Assembly (NCBI GenBank): GCA_051414805.1
Contig: CP166702.1
Coordinates: 868,001 to 932,000, forward strand
DNA from: Xenophilus sp003671765
GTDB taxonomy: Bacteria > Pseudomonadota > Gammaproteobacteria > Burkholderiales > Burkholderiaceae_C
DNA: 64,000 nt
Direction of reading: 5' to 3'
The notes below the pieces were generated by a model, which had not been told where the DNA came from, did not search any database, and was given only the letters and a program-made list of their open reading frames with translations. Both the position numbers and the translations under genes were made by a program. Positions within the stretch are counted from its first letter, which is position 1, and the number at the start of each line of letters is the position of its first letter. Of this stretch, positions 44,049 through 52,222 are shown one piece after another.

Positions 44049-45026
44049 GTGCGCACCCTCGTGCAACTGACACTGGACCTTTTCGACGGGCTGCGCGAGG
44101 CGGCTCCGCCCGCCGCGCCACCACCGACGCGTTCCAGGAAAAAGAAGGCCGCGGCGCCCGTCCCGCCTGCCCAGAGTGCTCCTGAAAAGATAGCGAACGA
44201 CCTGCCGCCACTGCTGCCGGTGACCCCGGCGCTGCCGCCCATGTCGCTGCCCGACGCGCTGGCACCGGCACGCTTCGCACACCCGCGCGCCAACCGCGAG
44301 GTGCGCCTGGGCCATGCGCAGGTGGCCTACGAATTCGCGCGCGGTCAGCGCCGCACCATCGGTTTTCTGGTCGGGGTGGACGGCCTCACGGTGCGCGCGC
44401 CGCGCTGGGTGGCGCTGCGCGACGTCGACGCGGCCCTGCAGGAGAAGTCGGCCTGGATCCTGCGCAAGCTGGTCGAGGTGCAGCAGCGCGATGCGCAGCA
44501 GCAGGCGGGCCGCATCGAATGGCGCGACGGCGCGATGCTGCCCTTCCTGGGTCAGCCGGTGCAGTTGCGCATCGACCCGGGCCACCGCTTCGAGGGCGTG
44601 GGCGCGGTGCTCGACGCCACCGAGGGCGACGGCCCGGCGGTGCTGCGCCTGGCGATCGCCCACAACGCCGATGCCTCGCAGATCCGCGACGCCGCGCAGG
44701 CCTGGCTCATGCGCCAGGCGCGCAGCGTCTTCCTCGAGCGGCTGGAGCATTTCGCGCCGCAGCTGGGCGTGCGCTGGACCAAGCTCTCGCTCTCCAACGC
44801 CGCCACGCGATGGGGCAGCGCCAGCGCCGACGGCTCCATCCGGCTCAACTGGCGGCTGGTGCACTTCCGGCTCGACATCGTCGACTACGTGGTGGTGCAC
44901 GAGCTGGCCCACCTGCGCGTGATGGACCACAGCCCGCGCTTCTGGGACCAGGTCGAGCGCGTGCTGCCCGACTACGCCCAGCGCCGCAAGGTGCTCAAGG
45001 ACGAGCCCGCGCCGCGCTGGAACTGA
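44049..45026 (+). CDS. YgjP/SprT-like M48 family metallopeptidase (DUF45)
   Basis: 325 residues from GTG 44049. The catalytic zinc motif is V-H-E-L-A-H-L (about 283-288), with the third ligand in HSPRFWDQV; the preceding LSLSNAATRWGSASADG is the typical W-G-S stretch. The N-terminal 75 residues are Ala/Pro-rich and not conserved, and a stretch encoding PEKIAND resembles part of the dispersed hairpin element (44177-44198). Function of YgjP-like peptidases is poorly known. It ends the glyQ-glyS-gmhB-plsC run. Confidence 0.87.
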   Translation: MRTLVQLTLDLFDGLREAAPPAAPPPTRSRKKKAAAPVPPAQSAPEKIANDLPPLLPVTPALPPMSLPDALAPARFAHPRANREVRLGHAQVAYEFARGQRRTIGFLVGVDGLTVRAPRWVALRDVDAALQEKSAWILRKLVEVQQRDAQQQAGRIEWRDGAMLPFLGQPVQLRIDPGHRFEGVGAVLDATEGDGPAVLRLAIAHNADASQIRDAAQAWLMRQARSVFLERLEHFAPQLGVRWTKLSLSNAATRWGSASADGSIRLNWRLVHFRLDIVDYVVVHELAHLRVMDHSPRFWDQVERVLPDYAQRRKVLKDEPAPRWN

Positions 45027-45041
45027 AGCGGCCGCCCGGCG

Positions 45042-46196
45042 TCAGGCGGTGGGGTAGGTCCCCGGCAGCAGGATGCTGCGGTCGACGTTCTGGAGGTTCG
45101 TGTGGCCACAGAAGGCCATGGTCACGTCCAGTTCCTTGTGGATGATCTGCAGCGCCTTGGTCACGCCGGCCTCGCCCATGGCGCCCAGGCCGTAGGCCAT
45201 GGCGCGGCCGATCATGGTGCCGCGCGCACCCAGGGCCCAGGCCTTGAGCACGTCCTGGCCGCTGCGGATGCCGCCGTCCATCCACACCTCCAGCCGGTGA
45301 CCCACCGCCTCGACGATGGCCGGCAGCGCCGAGATGCTCGAGGGCGCGCCGTCGAGCTGTCGGCCGCCGTGGTTGCTCACCACGATCGCATCGGCGCCCA
45401 CGTCGGCCGCGAGGCGCGCGTCCTCCTCGACCATGATGCCCTTGAGGATGAGCTTGCCGCCCCACTGCTGCTTGACCCATTCGATGTCGGCCCACGACAG
45501 GCGCGGATCGAACTGCTCGTTGGTCCACGCGGCCAGCGAGCTCATGTCGCTCACGCCCTTCACGTGGCCCACCAGGTTGCGGAAGGTCCGGCGCTTGGTG
45601 CCGGCCATGCCCAGGCACCAGGCCGGCTTGGTCATGAGGTTGAGGATGTTCTTGAGCGTCGGCCGCGGCGGCGCGGTGAGGCCGTTCTTCAGGTCCTTGT
45701 GGCGCTGGCCGATCACCTGCAGGTCGAGCGTGAGCACCAGCGCGCTGCATTGGGCCACCTTGCAGCGATCGATCATGCGGGCCATGGCGTCGCGGTCGCG
45801 CATCATGTACAGCTGGAACCAGAAGGGCGCCGTGGTGTTCTGCGCGATGTCCTCGATCGAGCAGATGCTCATCGTCGACAGGGTGAAGGGGATGCCGAAC
45901 TTCTCGGCCGCGCGCGCTGCGTGGATCTCGCCGTCGGCATGCTGCATGCCGGTGAGGCCCACCGGCGCGATGGCCACCGGCATCGTCGCCGCCTGGCCGA
46001 CCATCGTGGTGGCCGTCGTGCGGTTCTCCATGTTCACGGCCACGCGCTGGCGCAGCTTGATCGTCTGGAAGTCGGCCTCGTTGGCGCGGTAGGTGCCTTC
46101 GGTCCACGAGCCGGAATCGGCGTAGTCGTAGAACATGCGCGGCACGCGCTTTTCGGCCTGCACGCGCAGGTCCTCGATGGTGGTGATCACGGTCAT
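45042..46196 (-). CDS. FMN-dependent alpha-hydroxy-acid oxidase/dehydrogenase (LldD-like)
   Basis: 384 residues from ATG 46196. The TIM-barrel FMN enzyme is recognisable by FYDYADSGSW near the start, PVAIAPVGLTGM, TLDLQVIGQRH and the active-site signature VSNHGGRQLD (catalytic His). GGIRSGQDVLKAWALGARG binds the FMN phosphate. Relatives oxidise L-lactate, glycolate, mandelate or other 2-hydroxy acids. The LysR gene lies just upstream on the same strand and may regulate it. Confidence 0.92.
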   Translation of the reverse strand: MTVITTIEDLRVQAEKRVPRMFYDYADSGSWTEGTYRANEADFQTIKLRQRVAVNMENRTTATTMVGQAATMPVAIAPVGLTGMQHADGEIHAARAAEKFGIPFTLSTMSICSIEDIAQNTTAPFWFQLYMMRDRDAMARMIDRCKVAQCSALVLTLDLQVIGQRHKDLKNGLTAPPRPTLKNILNLMTKPAWCLGMAGTKRRTFRNLVGHVKGVSDMSSLAAWTNEQFDPRLSWADIEWVKQQWGGKLILKGIMVEEDARLAADVGADAIVVSNHGGRQLDGAPSSISALPAIVEAVGHRLEVWMDGGIRSGQDVLKAWALGARGTMIGRAMAYGLGAMGEAGVTKALQIIHKELDVTMAFCGHTNLQNVDRSILLPGTYPTA

Positions 46197-46359
46197 GGCG
46201 GGGATTGTCTCCGTTGCCCGTCGGGCGGGCGGTGCACTGGGAGGCGGGGGCTGCCTGCGTCCAGGATGGACTCTAGGTCCGGCGCCCACGTCGGTGGATG
46301 AAATCCGGCGGCCCGCCGCTTGAAAGTTTTTCAGGCCGGGCGCGCCGGCCCCCGGCCGA

Positions 46360-47259
46360 TCAGCGCAGCGCCTGGCGCAGCCAGTCGACGAAGGCCGCGC
46401 ACTCCCAGCGCTCCAGCGTGCCCGGCTTCCAGCACAGGAAGTAGTCGTGCGGCGAACGCACGCTGCGCCGCGACAGGCGCACCAGCCGGCCGCTGTCGAG
46501 CCAGCTCTGGCCGAGCTTGAGCCGCATCAGCGCCACGCCGAAGCCGGCCACCGCGGCATCGAGCACCAGGCCCAGGTCGTTGAACTGGTTGCCCGAGGCA
46601 GGCTCCGGCAGGCCGATGCCGCAGGCACGGAACCAGGTGCGCCAGGGCTCCAGCGGCGAACGGATGAGGTGGGCGCGTGCCACCGACTCGGCGCTCTCGA
46701 AGCCGTCGTCGAAGGGGCCGGCCTCGCGCAGGTACTCGGGGCTGCACACGGGGCACACCTCGTCCGACAGCAGATGCATCGACTCGCGGTCGGGGAAGGG
46801 GCCGGTCCCGAAGCGCAGCTCGATGTCGGCCTCCTCGGCCGTCACGTGGTGGATCGGGATCGCCACCTGCAGCATCAGCTCGATGTCGGGGTAGGCGTGG
46901 CGAAACAGCGCCAGCCGCGGCAGCAGCAGCTGGCGCGAGAAGGTGGGCGTGACGGCCACCCGCAGCCGCACCGGCGCCGGCCCCTTGCCCGATGCGGCGG
47001 ACGGATGGTCCTGCAGCGCCGCGAGTGCCTCGCGCACGCGCGCCAGGTAGGCCGCGCCTTCGGGGGAGGGCACCCAGTCGCCGCGGCCGGAGAAGAGTTT
47101 GAGGCCCAGCTGCGCCTCGAGCTGGCGGATGCGGTGGCTCACCGCGCTGGGCGTCACGTTCAGCGCATCGGCGGCCTGCGTCATGCTGCGCAGCCGTGCC
47201 ACGGCCTCGAAGGCCAGCAGGGCCTGGATCGGCGGGATGCGAGGGGGCGGTGCGCTCAT
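46360..47259 (-). CDS. LysR family regulator (GcvA-like)
   Basis: 299 residues from ATG 47259 (MSAPPPRIPPIQALLAFEAV); ATG 47268 is an alternative. The N-terminal helix-turn-helix reads RSMTQAADALNVTPSAVSHRI, in the GcvA/AmpR style. The effector domain follows (VAVTPTFSRQLLLPRLALFR ... ADIELRFG). It lies 163 bp from the hydroxyacid oxidase gene on the same strand. The effector is unknown. Confidence 0.9.
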   Translation of the reverse strand: MSAPPPRIPPIQALLAFEAVARLRSMTQAADALNVTPSAVSHRIRQLEAQLGLKLFSGRGDWVPSPEGAAYLARVREALAALQDHPSAASGKGPAPVRLRVAVTPTFSRQLLLPRLALFRHAYPDIELMLQVAIPIHHVTAEEADIELRFGTGPFPDRESMHLLSDEVCPVCSPEYLREAGPFDDGFESAESVARAHLIRSPLEPWRTWFRACGIGLPEPASGNQFNDLGLVLDAAVAGFGVALMRLKLGQSWLDSGRLVRLSRRSVRSPHDYFLCWKPGTLERWECAAFVDWLRQALR

Positions 47260-47281
47260 GGGCCGCATTGTGGCGGCCCCT

Positions 47282-47345
47282 TGGCGCGCTGCGGTGCGAA
47301 AGTGCAATCGGCCCGCAGCGCCCGCCAACCGGGCGCCGCGGCCGA
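47282..47345. repeat. Degenerate copy of the dispersed gene-end element
   Basis: GCGAAAGTGCAATCGGCCCG, then GCGCCCGCCAACCGGGCGCC, repeats the AAGTGC and GCGCCC/GGGCGC hairpin parts of copies A and B. The second stem is missing. It lies between the LysR start and the SDR stop codon. This copy is weaker than the others. Confidence 0.4.
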
Positions 47346-47391
47346 ATTCGTCACGATCGTTACGACCTCCCGCAGCCTGCGGGCGGGACGC

Positions 47392-48162
47392 TCAGCGCCC
47401 CCAGGCGCAGCCGCCGTCGACCACCAGCGTCGAGCCGACCACGTAGTCACCCGCGCGCGAAGCGAGGTAGACGGCCGCGCCGGCCATGTCCTCGGTGCTG
47501 CCGATGCGGCCCAGCGGCACGCGCTCGGCCACCTCGTCGCCGTGGTCGCGCGCGTCCTTGTTCATGTCCGACGCGAAGGGGCCGGGGGCGATCGCGCTCA
47601 CCACGATGCGCTCGGGCGCCAGGCGCAGCGCCATGCGCTTGGTCAGGTGGATCAGGCCGGCCTTGCTGGCGGCGTAGGAGTAGGTCTCCCACGGGTTGAC
47701 CGAGATGCCGTCGATGGAGGCGATGTGGATCACCTTGGCCAGGTGGTCGGTGGCAGCCTTCTTGAGCATCGGCGTGAGCGCCTGCGTGAGGAAGAAGGGG
47801 GTCTTCATGTTGAGGTCGGTGACCTTGTCCCAGCCGCTTTCCGGGAACTCGTCGTAGGGTGCGCCCCAGGCGGCGCCGGCGTTGTTGACCAGGATGTCGA
47901 GCGAGTCCTCGTGCTTCGCATAGGCATCGACCAGGCCGCGGATGCCTTCCATGGTCGACACGTCCGCCGGCAGCGAGACGCAATGGCCGAGGGCCGACAG
48001 TTCCTTGGCCGTCTGGTCGCAGGCCGCCGCCTTGCGCGCCGAGATGTAGACGCGCGCGCCGGCTGCGAGGTAGCCCTCGGCGATCATGCGGCCGATGCCG
48101 CGCGAACCGCCGGTGATGAGGGCGGTGCGGCCCTTGAGCGAGAAGAGCTGGTTCATGTCCAT
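47392..48162 (-). CDS. Short-chain dehydrogenase/reductase (RhlG-like)
   Basis: 256 residues from ATG 48162. The NAD(P) motif is T-G-G-S-R-G-I-G (17-24), with NNAGAAWG and the catalytic Ser (HIASIDGIS), Tyr and Lys (Y-S-Y-A-A-S-K). The end GGCAWGR is family-like. The overall sequence resembles RhlG-type 3-oxoacyl reductases and gluconate/glucose dehydrogenases. Substrate unknown. It lies alone between a LysR gene and the LRR-kinase gene, all on the minus strand. Confidence 0.88.
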   Translation of the reverse strand: MDMNQLFSLKGRTALITGGSRGIGRMIAEGYLAAGARVYISARKAAACDQTAKELSALGHCVSLPADVSTMEGIRGLVDAYAKHEDSLDILVNNAGAAWGAPYDEFPESGWDKVTDLNMKTPFFLTQALTPMLKKAATDHLAKVIHIASIDGISVNPWETYSYAASKAGLIHLTKRMALRLAPERIVVSAIAPGPFASDMNKDARDHGDEVAERVPLGRIGSTEDMAGAAVYLASRAGDYVVGSTLVVDGGCAWGR

Positions 48163-48258
48163 GGATGTCTCCTGAAGGTGGGATGCACGCCGGTGGCGGC
48201 GTTCGCGGCGCAGCTTAAGCGGCGTGCGGGCCGCCCGGCGTCGCGCAGGCGCCAGCCT

Positions 48259-49581
48259 TCAGGGCGCCAACCGGGCGTGGACCTGCGCCATCGTCGGCCG
48301 CGCGGCTGGGTCGGCCTGCAGACAGGCGTCGCGCAGCGCGGCCAGGTCGGCGAGCGGGTCCGCCGCGTCGGCATGGGCGACCAGTTCCTCCAGCAGGCAG
48401 CCGAAGGCTCGCAACTCGGTGCGTTGCGCCGCCGGCGCGAGGGCCTCGGGCAGCAGCGCGGCGGCGCCGAAGTCGCCCAGCAGCGCCTCGCCGGGGCGCC
48501 ACAGGATGTTGTGGGCGTAGAGGTCGCCATGCACCATGCCGCGCGCATGCAGGTGCGCCACGGCGGCGGCGATGTCGCGAGCGATCGCGCGCGCCGTGGC
48601 ATGGGGCAGGCGCAGGTCTTCGGCGTACACGTCGCGCGTGCAGCTGGCGAAGCTCGGCGGGCCGGCAAGGTTGCGCCAGTCGGGGCCGATGCGCTCGAGC
48701 ACCAGGCCGTCCGTGCCCGCGGGATGGCCGGCCAGGCGGCCGCGCACGCGCACGGTGTGCGGGGCAGCGCCGGCAGCCAGGCTGGCCGCCATTTCGCTGA
48801 GCGGCCAGCCGTCGCTCGTGACCTCGCCCTTGAAAAGCTTCACGGCGACAGCCGATTCGCCGGCCGCGTCCCGGTGTTGCGCCGCGTGGATGACGCCCGA
48901 GGCGCCTTCGCCGAGTCGCTCGCCGAGCGAGAGTTCGGCCCAGGGCACGGCGGCAATGGGCGTGTCGGACAGTGCAGCCGCTTCCAGCGCGGCATTGAAC
49001 GGATTGCCCGCGCAGGCCAGCCAGGCCAGGCGCGGCAGCCCGCCGAGCCAGTCGGGCAGCGCCGCGAAACGGTTCGCCGACAGGCGCAGCAGCTCCAGCC
49101 GCTCGCAGCCGGCCAGCGATGCGGGCAGAGCGGTGAGGCGGTTGCCGGCGAGCATCAGCTTCTGCATGCGCGTGCAATGTCCGAGCGTGTCGGGCAGCGC
49201 CTCGATGGCGTTGTCGGTCAGGATCAGCCAGCGCAGCGCGTGGCCTTCGGCAAAGCAGGCGGCCGGCACGTGCGCGATGCGGTTGGCCTTGAAGCCCACC
49301 ATCTCCAGCTGCGCGCAGGCACCGAGCGCGGCCGGCAGTTCGGTGAAGGCGTTGTCGGAGGCAAAGAGGATGCGCAGGCGGTGCAGCCGGTGCAGGTCCT
49401 CAGGCAGCGCGCTCAGCCGGTTGCCGGAAAGGTCCAGCACTTCGAGCGTGTTGGCGAGCGCGTAGACCTCGGGCGGCAGTTCGGCCAGTCCGGCACCGCG
49501 CAGGTCCAGGCGCTGCGCACCCGCCAGGCCGCCGGCCCGCAGTGCGGCGAGCGCCTCCTGTCCGGCGGGCGTGGCGCTCAT
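48259..49581 (-). CDS. Leucine-rich-repeat protein fused to a eukaryotic-type serine/threonine kinase
   Basis: 440 residues from ATG 49581. Residues about 25-195 form 7-8 LRR repeats (L-x-x-L-x-L-x-x-N/A-x-L-x-x-L-P). From about 200 a protein kinase follows: glycine loop LGERLGEGASGVIHAA, the ATP-binding Lys in VAVKLFKGE, the catalytic loop VHGDLYAHNILW (HGD in place of HRD) and DFGAA (DFG). There is no membrane segment, so the protein should be cytoplasmic. It overlaps the beta-lactamase-fold gene by 4 bp (ATGA). LRR-kinase fusions resemble plant receptors only in domain type. Function unknown. Confidence 0.88.
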   Translation of the reverse strand: MSATPAGQEALAALRAGGLAGAQRLDLRGAGLAELPPEVYALANTLEVLDLSGNRLSALPEDLHRLHRLRILFASDNAFTELPAALGACAQLEMVGFKANRIAHVPAACFAEGHALRWLILTDNAIEALPDTLGHCTRMQKLMLAGNRLTALPASLAGCERLELLRLSANRFAALPDWLGGLPRLAWLACAGNPFNAALEAAALSDTPIAAVPWAELSLGERLGEGASGVIHAAQHRDAAGESAVAVKLFKGEVTSDGWPLSEMAASLAAGAAPHTVRVRGRLAGHPAGTDGLVLERIGPDWRNLAGPPSFASCTRDVYAEDLRLPHATARAIARDIAAAVAHLHARGMVHGDLYAHNILWRPGEALLGDFGAAALLPEALAPAAQRTELRAFGCLLEELVAHADAADPLADLAALRDACLQADPAARPTMAQVHARLAP

Positions 49582-50639
49582 GCGGCGGCGCTGAAGCGGT
49601 ACACGCCGTCCTCGCCCTTGCGCCGCTGCAGCTGGCCGCCGAACCACAGCAGGTGCAGGTGGGCGATGGTCTCGCCCAGCGCGAAGGTCATCTGGTGCAG
49701 GTCGAGTTCGCGCTTGAAGAGGATGGGCAGCGCTTCGGCCGCCGTGTGCGGCTTCTGCGTGCAGGCGGCCAGCAGCTCGGCCAGGCGGTCGCGGTGGTGC
49801 TCCTGCAGCTGCTCGACGCGGCGGTGGATGCCGGTGAAAGGCTTGCCGTGCGAAGGCAGGCCCAGCGTGTCGCCCGGCAGCTCCATGAACTTCACGATGC
49901 TGTCGAGGAAGAGCTTGAGCGAGTTCGCCTCCGGCTCGCCGGCATGCACGCTCACGTTGGTGGAGATGCGCGGCAGCATCATGTCGCCGCCCAGCAGGGC
50001 CTTGAGTTCACCGCAATAGAGTGCGATGTGCTCGGGCGCGTGGCCGTAGCCCACGATGCAGCGCCAGTCGCGCCCGCCGATGCGCACGACGTCGCCGTCG
50101 AGCAGGCGCACGAAGCGCTCGGGCACGGCCGGCACCATGTTCCTGTAGTAGCTGGTGCGGGCGCGGATCTTGGCGACCGCCTCGGGGTCGGTGAGGCCGT
50201 GCATGGCGAAGAAGTCGGCCGCCGCGTCGCCGCCGGCCAGCGTGTCGCCGGCCTGGGTGAGCACGCGCGCCACGTGGTAGTCGGTGGAGCTGATCCACAA
50301 GGGAGCATTCCAGCGCGTGCACAGCCAGTCGGCCAGGCCGATGTGGTCCGGGTGCATGTGGGTGACAATGACGCGCAGGATCGGCAGGCCCTGCAGCTGC
50401 GTGGCGAAGATCTGCTCCCACTGCGCCTGCGCCTCGGGGCGCGCGATGCAGCAGTCGACCACCGTCCAGCCCTCGACGCCGTCGATGGTGTCGCGCAGCA
50501 GCCAGAGGTTGATGTGGTCGAGCGCGAAGGGCAGGGCCATGCGGATCCAGCGCACGCCGGGCAGCACCTCGATGGTTTCGCCGATGGCGGGGAGCGTGTC
50601 GCCCAGCGGATAGTGGAGTTCGCGTTCGAGGAGGTTCAT
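49578..50639 (-). CDS. Metallo-beta-lactamase fold hydrolase
   Basis: 353 residues from ATG 50639. The zinc motif is T-H-M-H-P-D-H-I-G (about 93-101), with further metal ligands in GYGHAPEHI, GGDMML and PSHGKPF. The C-terminal 90 residues (HHRDRLAELLAACTQKPHTA ... IAHLHLLWFGG) form a winged-helix-like extension seen in lactonase-type and LACTB2-like relatives. The gene is divergent from the LiuR-like regulator, and the perfect palindrome 50721-50740 lies between them. It is translationally coupled to the LRR-kinase gene. Confidence 0.88.
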   Translation of the reverse strand: MNLLERELHYPLGDTLPAIGETIEVLPGVRWIRMALPFALDHINLWLLRDTIDGVEGWTVVDCCIARPEAQAQWEQIFATQLQGLPILRVIVTHMHPDHIGLADWLCTRWNAPLWISSTDYHVARVLTQAGDTLAGGDAAADFFAMHGLTDPEAVAKIRARTSYYRNMVPAVPERFVRLLDGDVVRIGGRDWRCIVGYGHAPEHIALYCGELKALLGGDMMLPRISTNVSVHAGEPEANSLKLFLDSIVKFMELPGDTLGLPSHGKPFTGIHRRVEQLQEHHRDRLAELLAACTQKPHTAAEALPILFKRELDLHQMTFALGETIAHLHLLWFGGQLQRRKGEDGVYRFSAAA

Positions 50640-50720
50640 CGGGGAGCCGATCGCTGTGGGGTGCAGGCCGCGCGCTGCAACGACGTCGCGTTGTCGCAGG
50701 CGGCCGGATTCGGGTACGAT

Positions 50721-50740
50721 TGACGTTTACGTAAACGTCA
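50721..50740. promoter_or_regulatory. Perfect 20-bp palindrome, probable LiuR-type operator
   Basis: TGACGTTTACGTAAACGTCA is an exact palindrome. It lies between the divergent beta-lactamase-fold and MerR-type genes. The published LiuR operators of beta- and gammaproteobacteria are, as I recall, palindromes with the core TTTACGTAAA, which this site contains. The adjacent regulator gene is LiuR-like. Confidence 0.75.
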
Positions 50741-50818
50741 TCAGGCGAGCCTCATTGTAGGCACCTGCCGCCGTCCGCGTTGTCGCGTCGGCTACCCGAC
50801 GCCAAGGCCCCTTCACCG

Positions 50819-51292
50819 ATGCCCGCCCAGACCTTCACCATCAGCGAGCTTGCCAAGGAGTTCGACCTCACGACGCGGGCGATCCGCTTCTACGAGGACA
50901 TGGGGCTCATCACGCCGGAGCGCGCCGGCCTGCAGCGGGTGTACAGCGCGCGCGACCGCGCGCGGCTGCTGCTCACGCTGCGCGCCAAGCGCCTGGGCCT
51001 GAGCCTGACCGAGGCCAAGGCCATCCTCGACATGTACGACAGCCCGCGCGACACCGTGCCGCAGCTGGAGGAGTTCCTGCGCGTGCTGGGCGAGCACCGC
51101 GCCCAGCTCGAGGCGCAGATGGCCGAGCTGCAGGCCAACCTGGTCGAGGTGCGGGCACAGGAGGCGCAGGCACGCGCCGTGCTCGCCCGGGCACGCAAGG
51201 GCACCCCGGCGCGCACCTCGCCGGCTTCCGCCGCCGCCAAGCCGGCCCGCAAGAGTCGAAGGAGCCCGTCCGAAAGCGCCGCTGCGCGCTGA
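50819..51292 (+). CDS. MerR family regulator, LiuR-like
   Basis: 157 residues from ATG 50819. The MerR helix-turn-helix (FTISELAKEFDLTTRAIRFY then EDMGLITPERAGLQRVY) and the coiled coil (PQLEEFLRVLGEHRAQLEAQ) match LiuR, the regulator of branched-chain amino acid degradation. No effector-binding cysteines are seen. The protein lacks a metal site, and the C-terminal 30 residues are basic (RKSRRSPSESAAAR). The palindrome upstream should be its operator. Possible targets are the acyl-CoA dehydrogenase and thiolase genes downstream. Confidence 0.82.
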   Translation: MPAQTFTISELAKEFDLTTRAIRFYEDMGLITPERAGLQRVYSARDRARLLLTLRAKRLGLSLTEAKAILDMYDSPRDTVPQLEEFLRVLGEHRAQLEAQMAELQANLVEVRAQEAQARAVLARARKGTPARTSPASAAAKPARKSRRSPSESAAAR

Positions 51293-51361
51293 CCCTGCCC
51301 ACGTCCCCTCTTCCCGCCTCCCCGTTCGCCAACCGTCATCCAAATACAGAAAATCGACGCC

Positions 51362-52057
51362 ATGACCTCTTCCATCCAAGACCTCTTCGTCCACAACCGT
51401 GCCTGGGCGGCCCAGATGGAACGCGATCGCCCGGGCTTCTTCACCAGCCTGGTCAAGCAGCAGACGCCCAAGTACATGTGGATCGGCTGCTCCGACAGCC
51501 GCGTGCCGGCCAACCAGATCACCGGCCTGGACCCGGGCGAGGTGTTCGTGCACCGCAACGTCGCCAACGTCGTGGTGCACTCCGACCTCAACGCGCTGTC
51601 GGCCATCCAGTTCGCGGTCGACATGCTCAAGGTCGAGGACATCATGGTCGTGGGCCACTACGGCTGCGGTGGCGTGAAGGCCGCGCTCGACGGCATCCGC
51701 GTCGGCCTGGCCGACAACTGGATCCGCCACATCCAGGACGTGCGCGACCGCCATCACGTCATGCTCGAGTCGCTGCCCGAGGAAGTGCGCGCCGATGCGC
51801 TGGTCGAACTCAACGTGGCCGAGCAGGTCGTCAACGTCGCGGTGAGCACCGTCATGGTCGACGCCTGGAGCCGCGGCCAGAAGGTCACCATCCACGGCTG
51901 GGCCTTCGGCGTGCACGACGGTTTGCTGCAGGACCTGGGCATCACCGTCGACGGCAGCAAGCCGCTCGAAGCCATCTACAAGGCAGCCGTCCAGCGCATC
52001 CGCCACAAGTGGAGCGCGCCCTCCGAAGCGACGCCGGCGCCGCGCAGCGCGAAGTGA
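51362..52057 (+). CDS. can: Beta-class carbonic anhydrase
   Basis: 231 residues. The zinc ligands are C42 (IGCSDSR, also Asp and Arg of the dyad) and H-Y-G-C-G-G (about 99-102). PANQITGLDPGEVFVHRN and WAFGVHDGLL are family marks. It hydrates CO2 to bicarbonate in the cytoplasm. It lies between the LiuR-like regulator and thiolase genes, and its link to that regulator is uncertain. Confidence 0.94.
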   Translation: MTSSIQDLFVHNRAWAAQMERDRPGFFTSLVKQQTPKYMWIGCSDSRVPANQITGLDPGEVFVHRNVANVVVHSDLNALSAIQFAVDMLKVEDIMVVGHYGCGGVKAALDGIRVGLADNWIRHIQDVRDRHHVMLESLPEEVRADALVELNVAEQVVNVAVSTVMVDAWSRGQKVTIHGWAFGVHDGLLQDLGITVDGSKPLEAIYKAAVQRIRHKWSAPSEATPAPRSAK

Positions 52058-52073
52058 CTGCGAACACGGACCT

Positions 52074-52184
52074 CCGTACGCGAAGAACGCGAAGATTGCG
52101 CGAAGGACGCGAAAGAGCTGCCATGAAAGATTTGGAAGTCTTCTTTCGCGATCTTCGCGTGACCTTCGCGCCCTTCGCGTACGG
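52074..52184. repeat. Large inverted repeat of CGCGAAG heptamers
   Basis: The left arm (52074-52118: CCGTACGCGAAGAACGCGAA...) is the near reverse complement of the right arm (52138-52184, ending CCTTCGCGTACGG), separated by about 20 bp. Both arms are spaced repeats of CGCGAAG or CTTCGCG. The RNA would form a long imperfect hairpin of about 40 bp. It lies between the carbonic anhydrase stop codon and the thiolase start. Confidence 0.8.
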
Positions 52185-52222
52185 CTGTCCGATGTCCTGA
52201 CCCCCTTTTCCAGGAGAACCTC

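Noticed and set aside
46447..50019. A 1,190-codon plus-strand frame opposite LysR, SDR and LRR-kinase genes
   Set aside because: No motifs were found, and three well-supported genes occupy the other strand.
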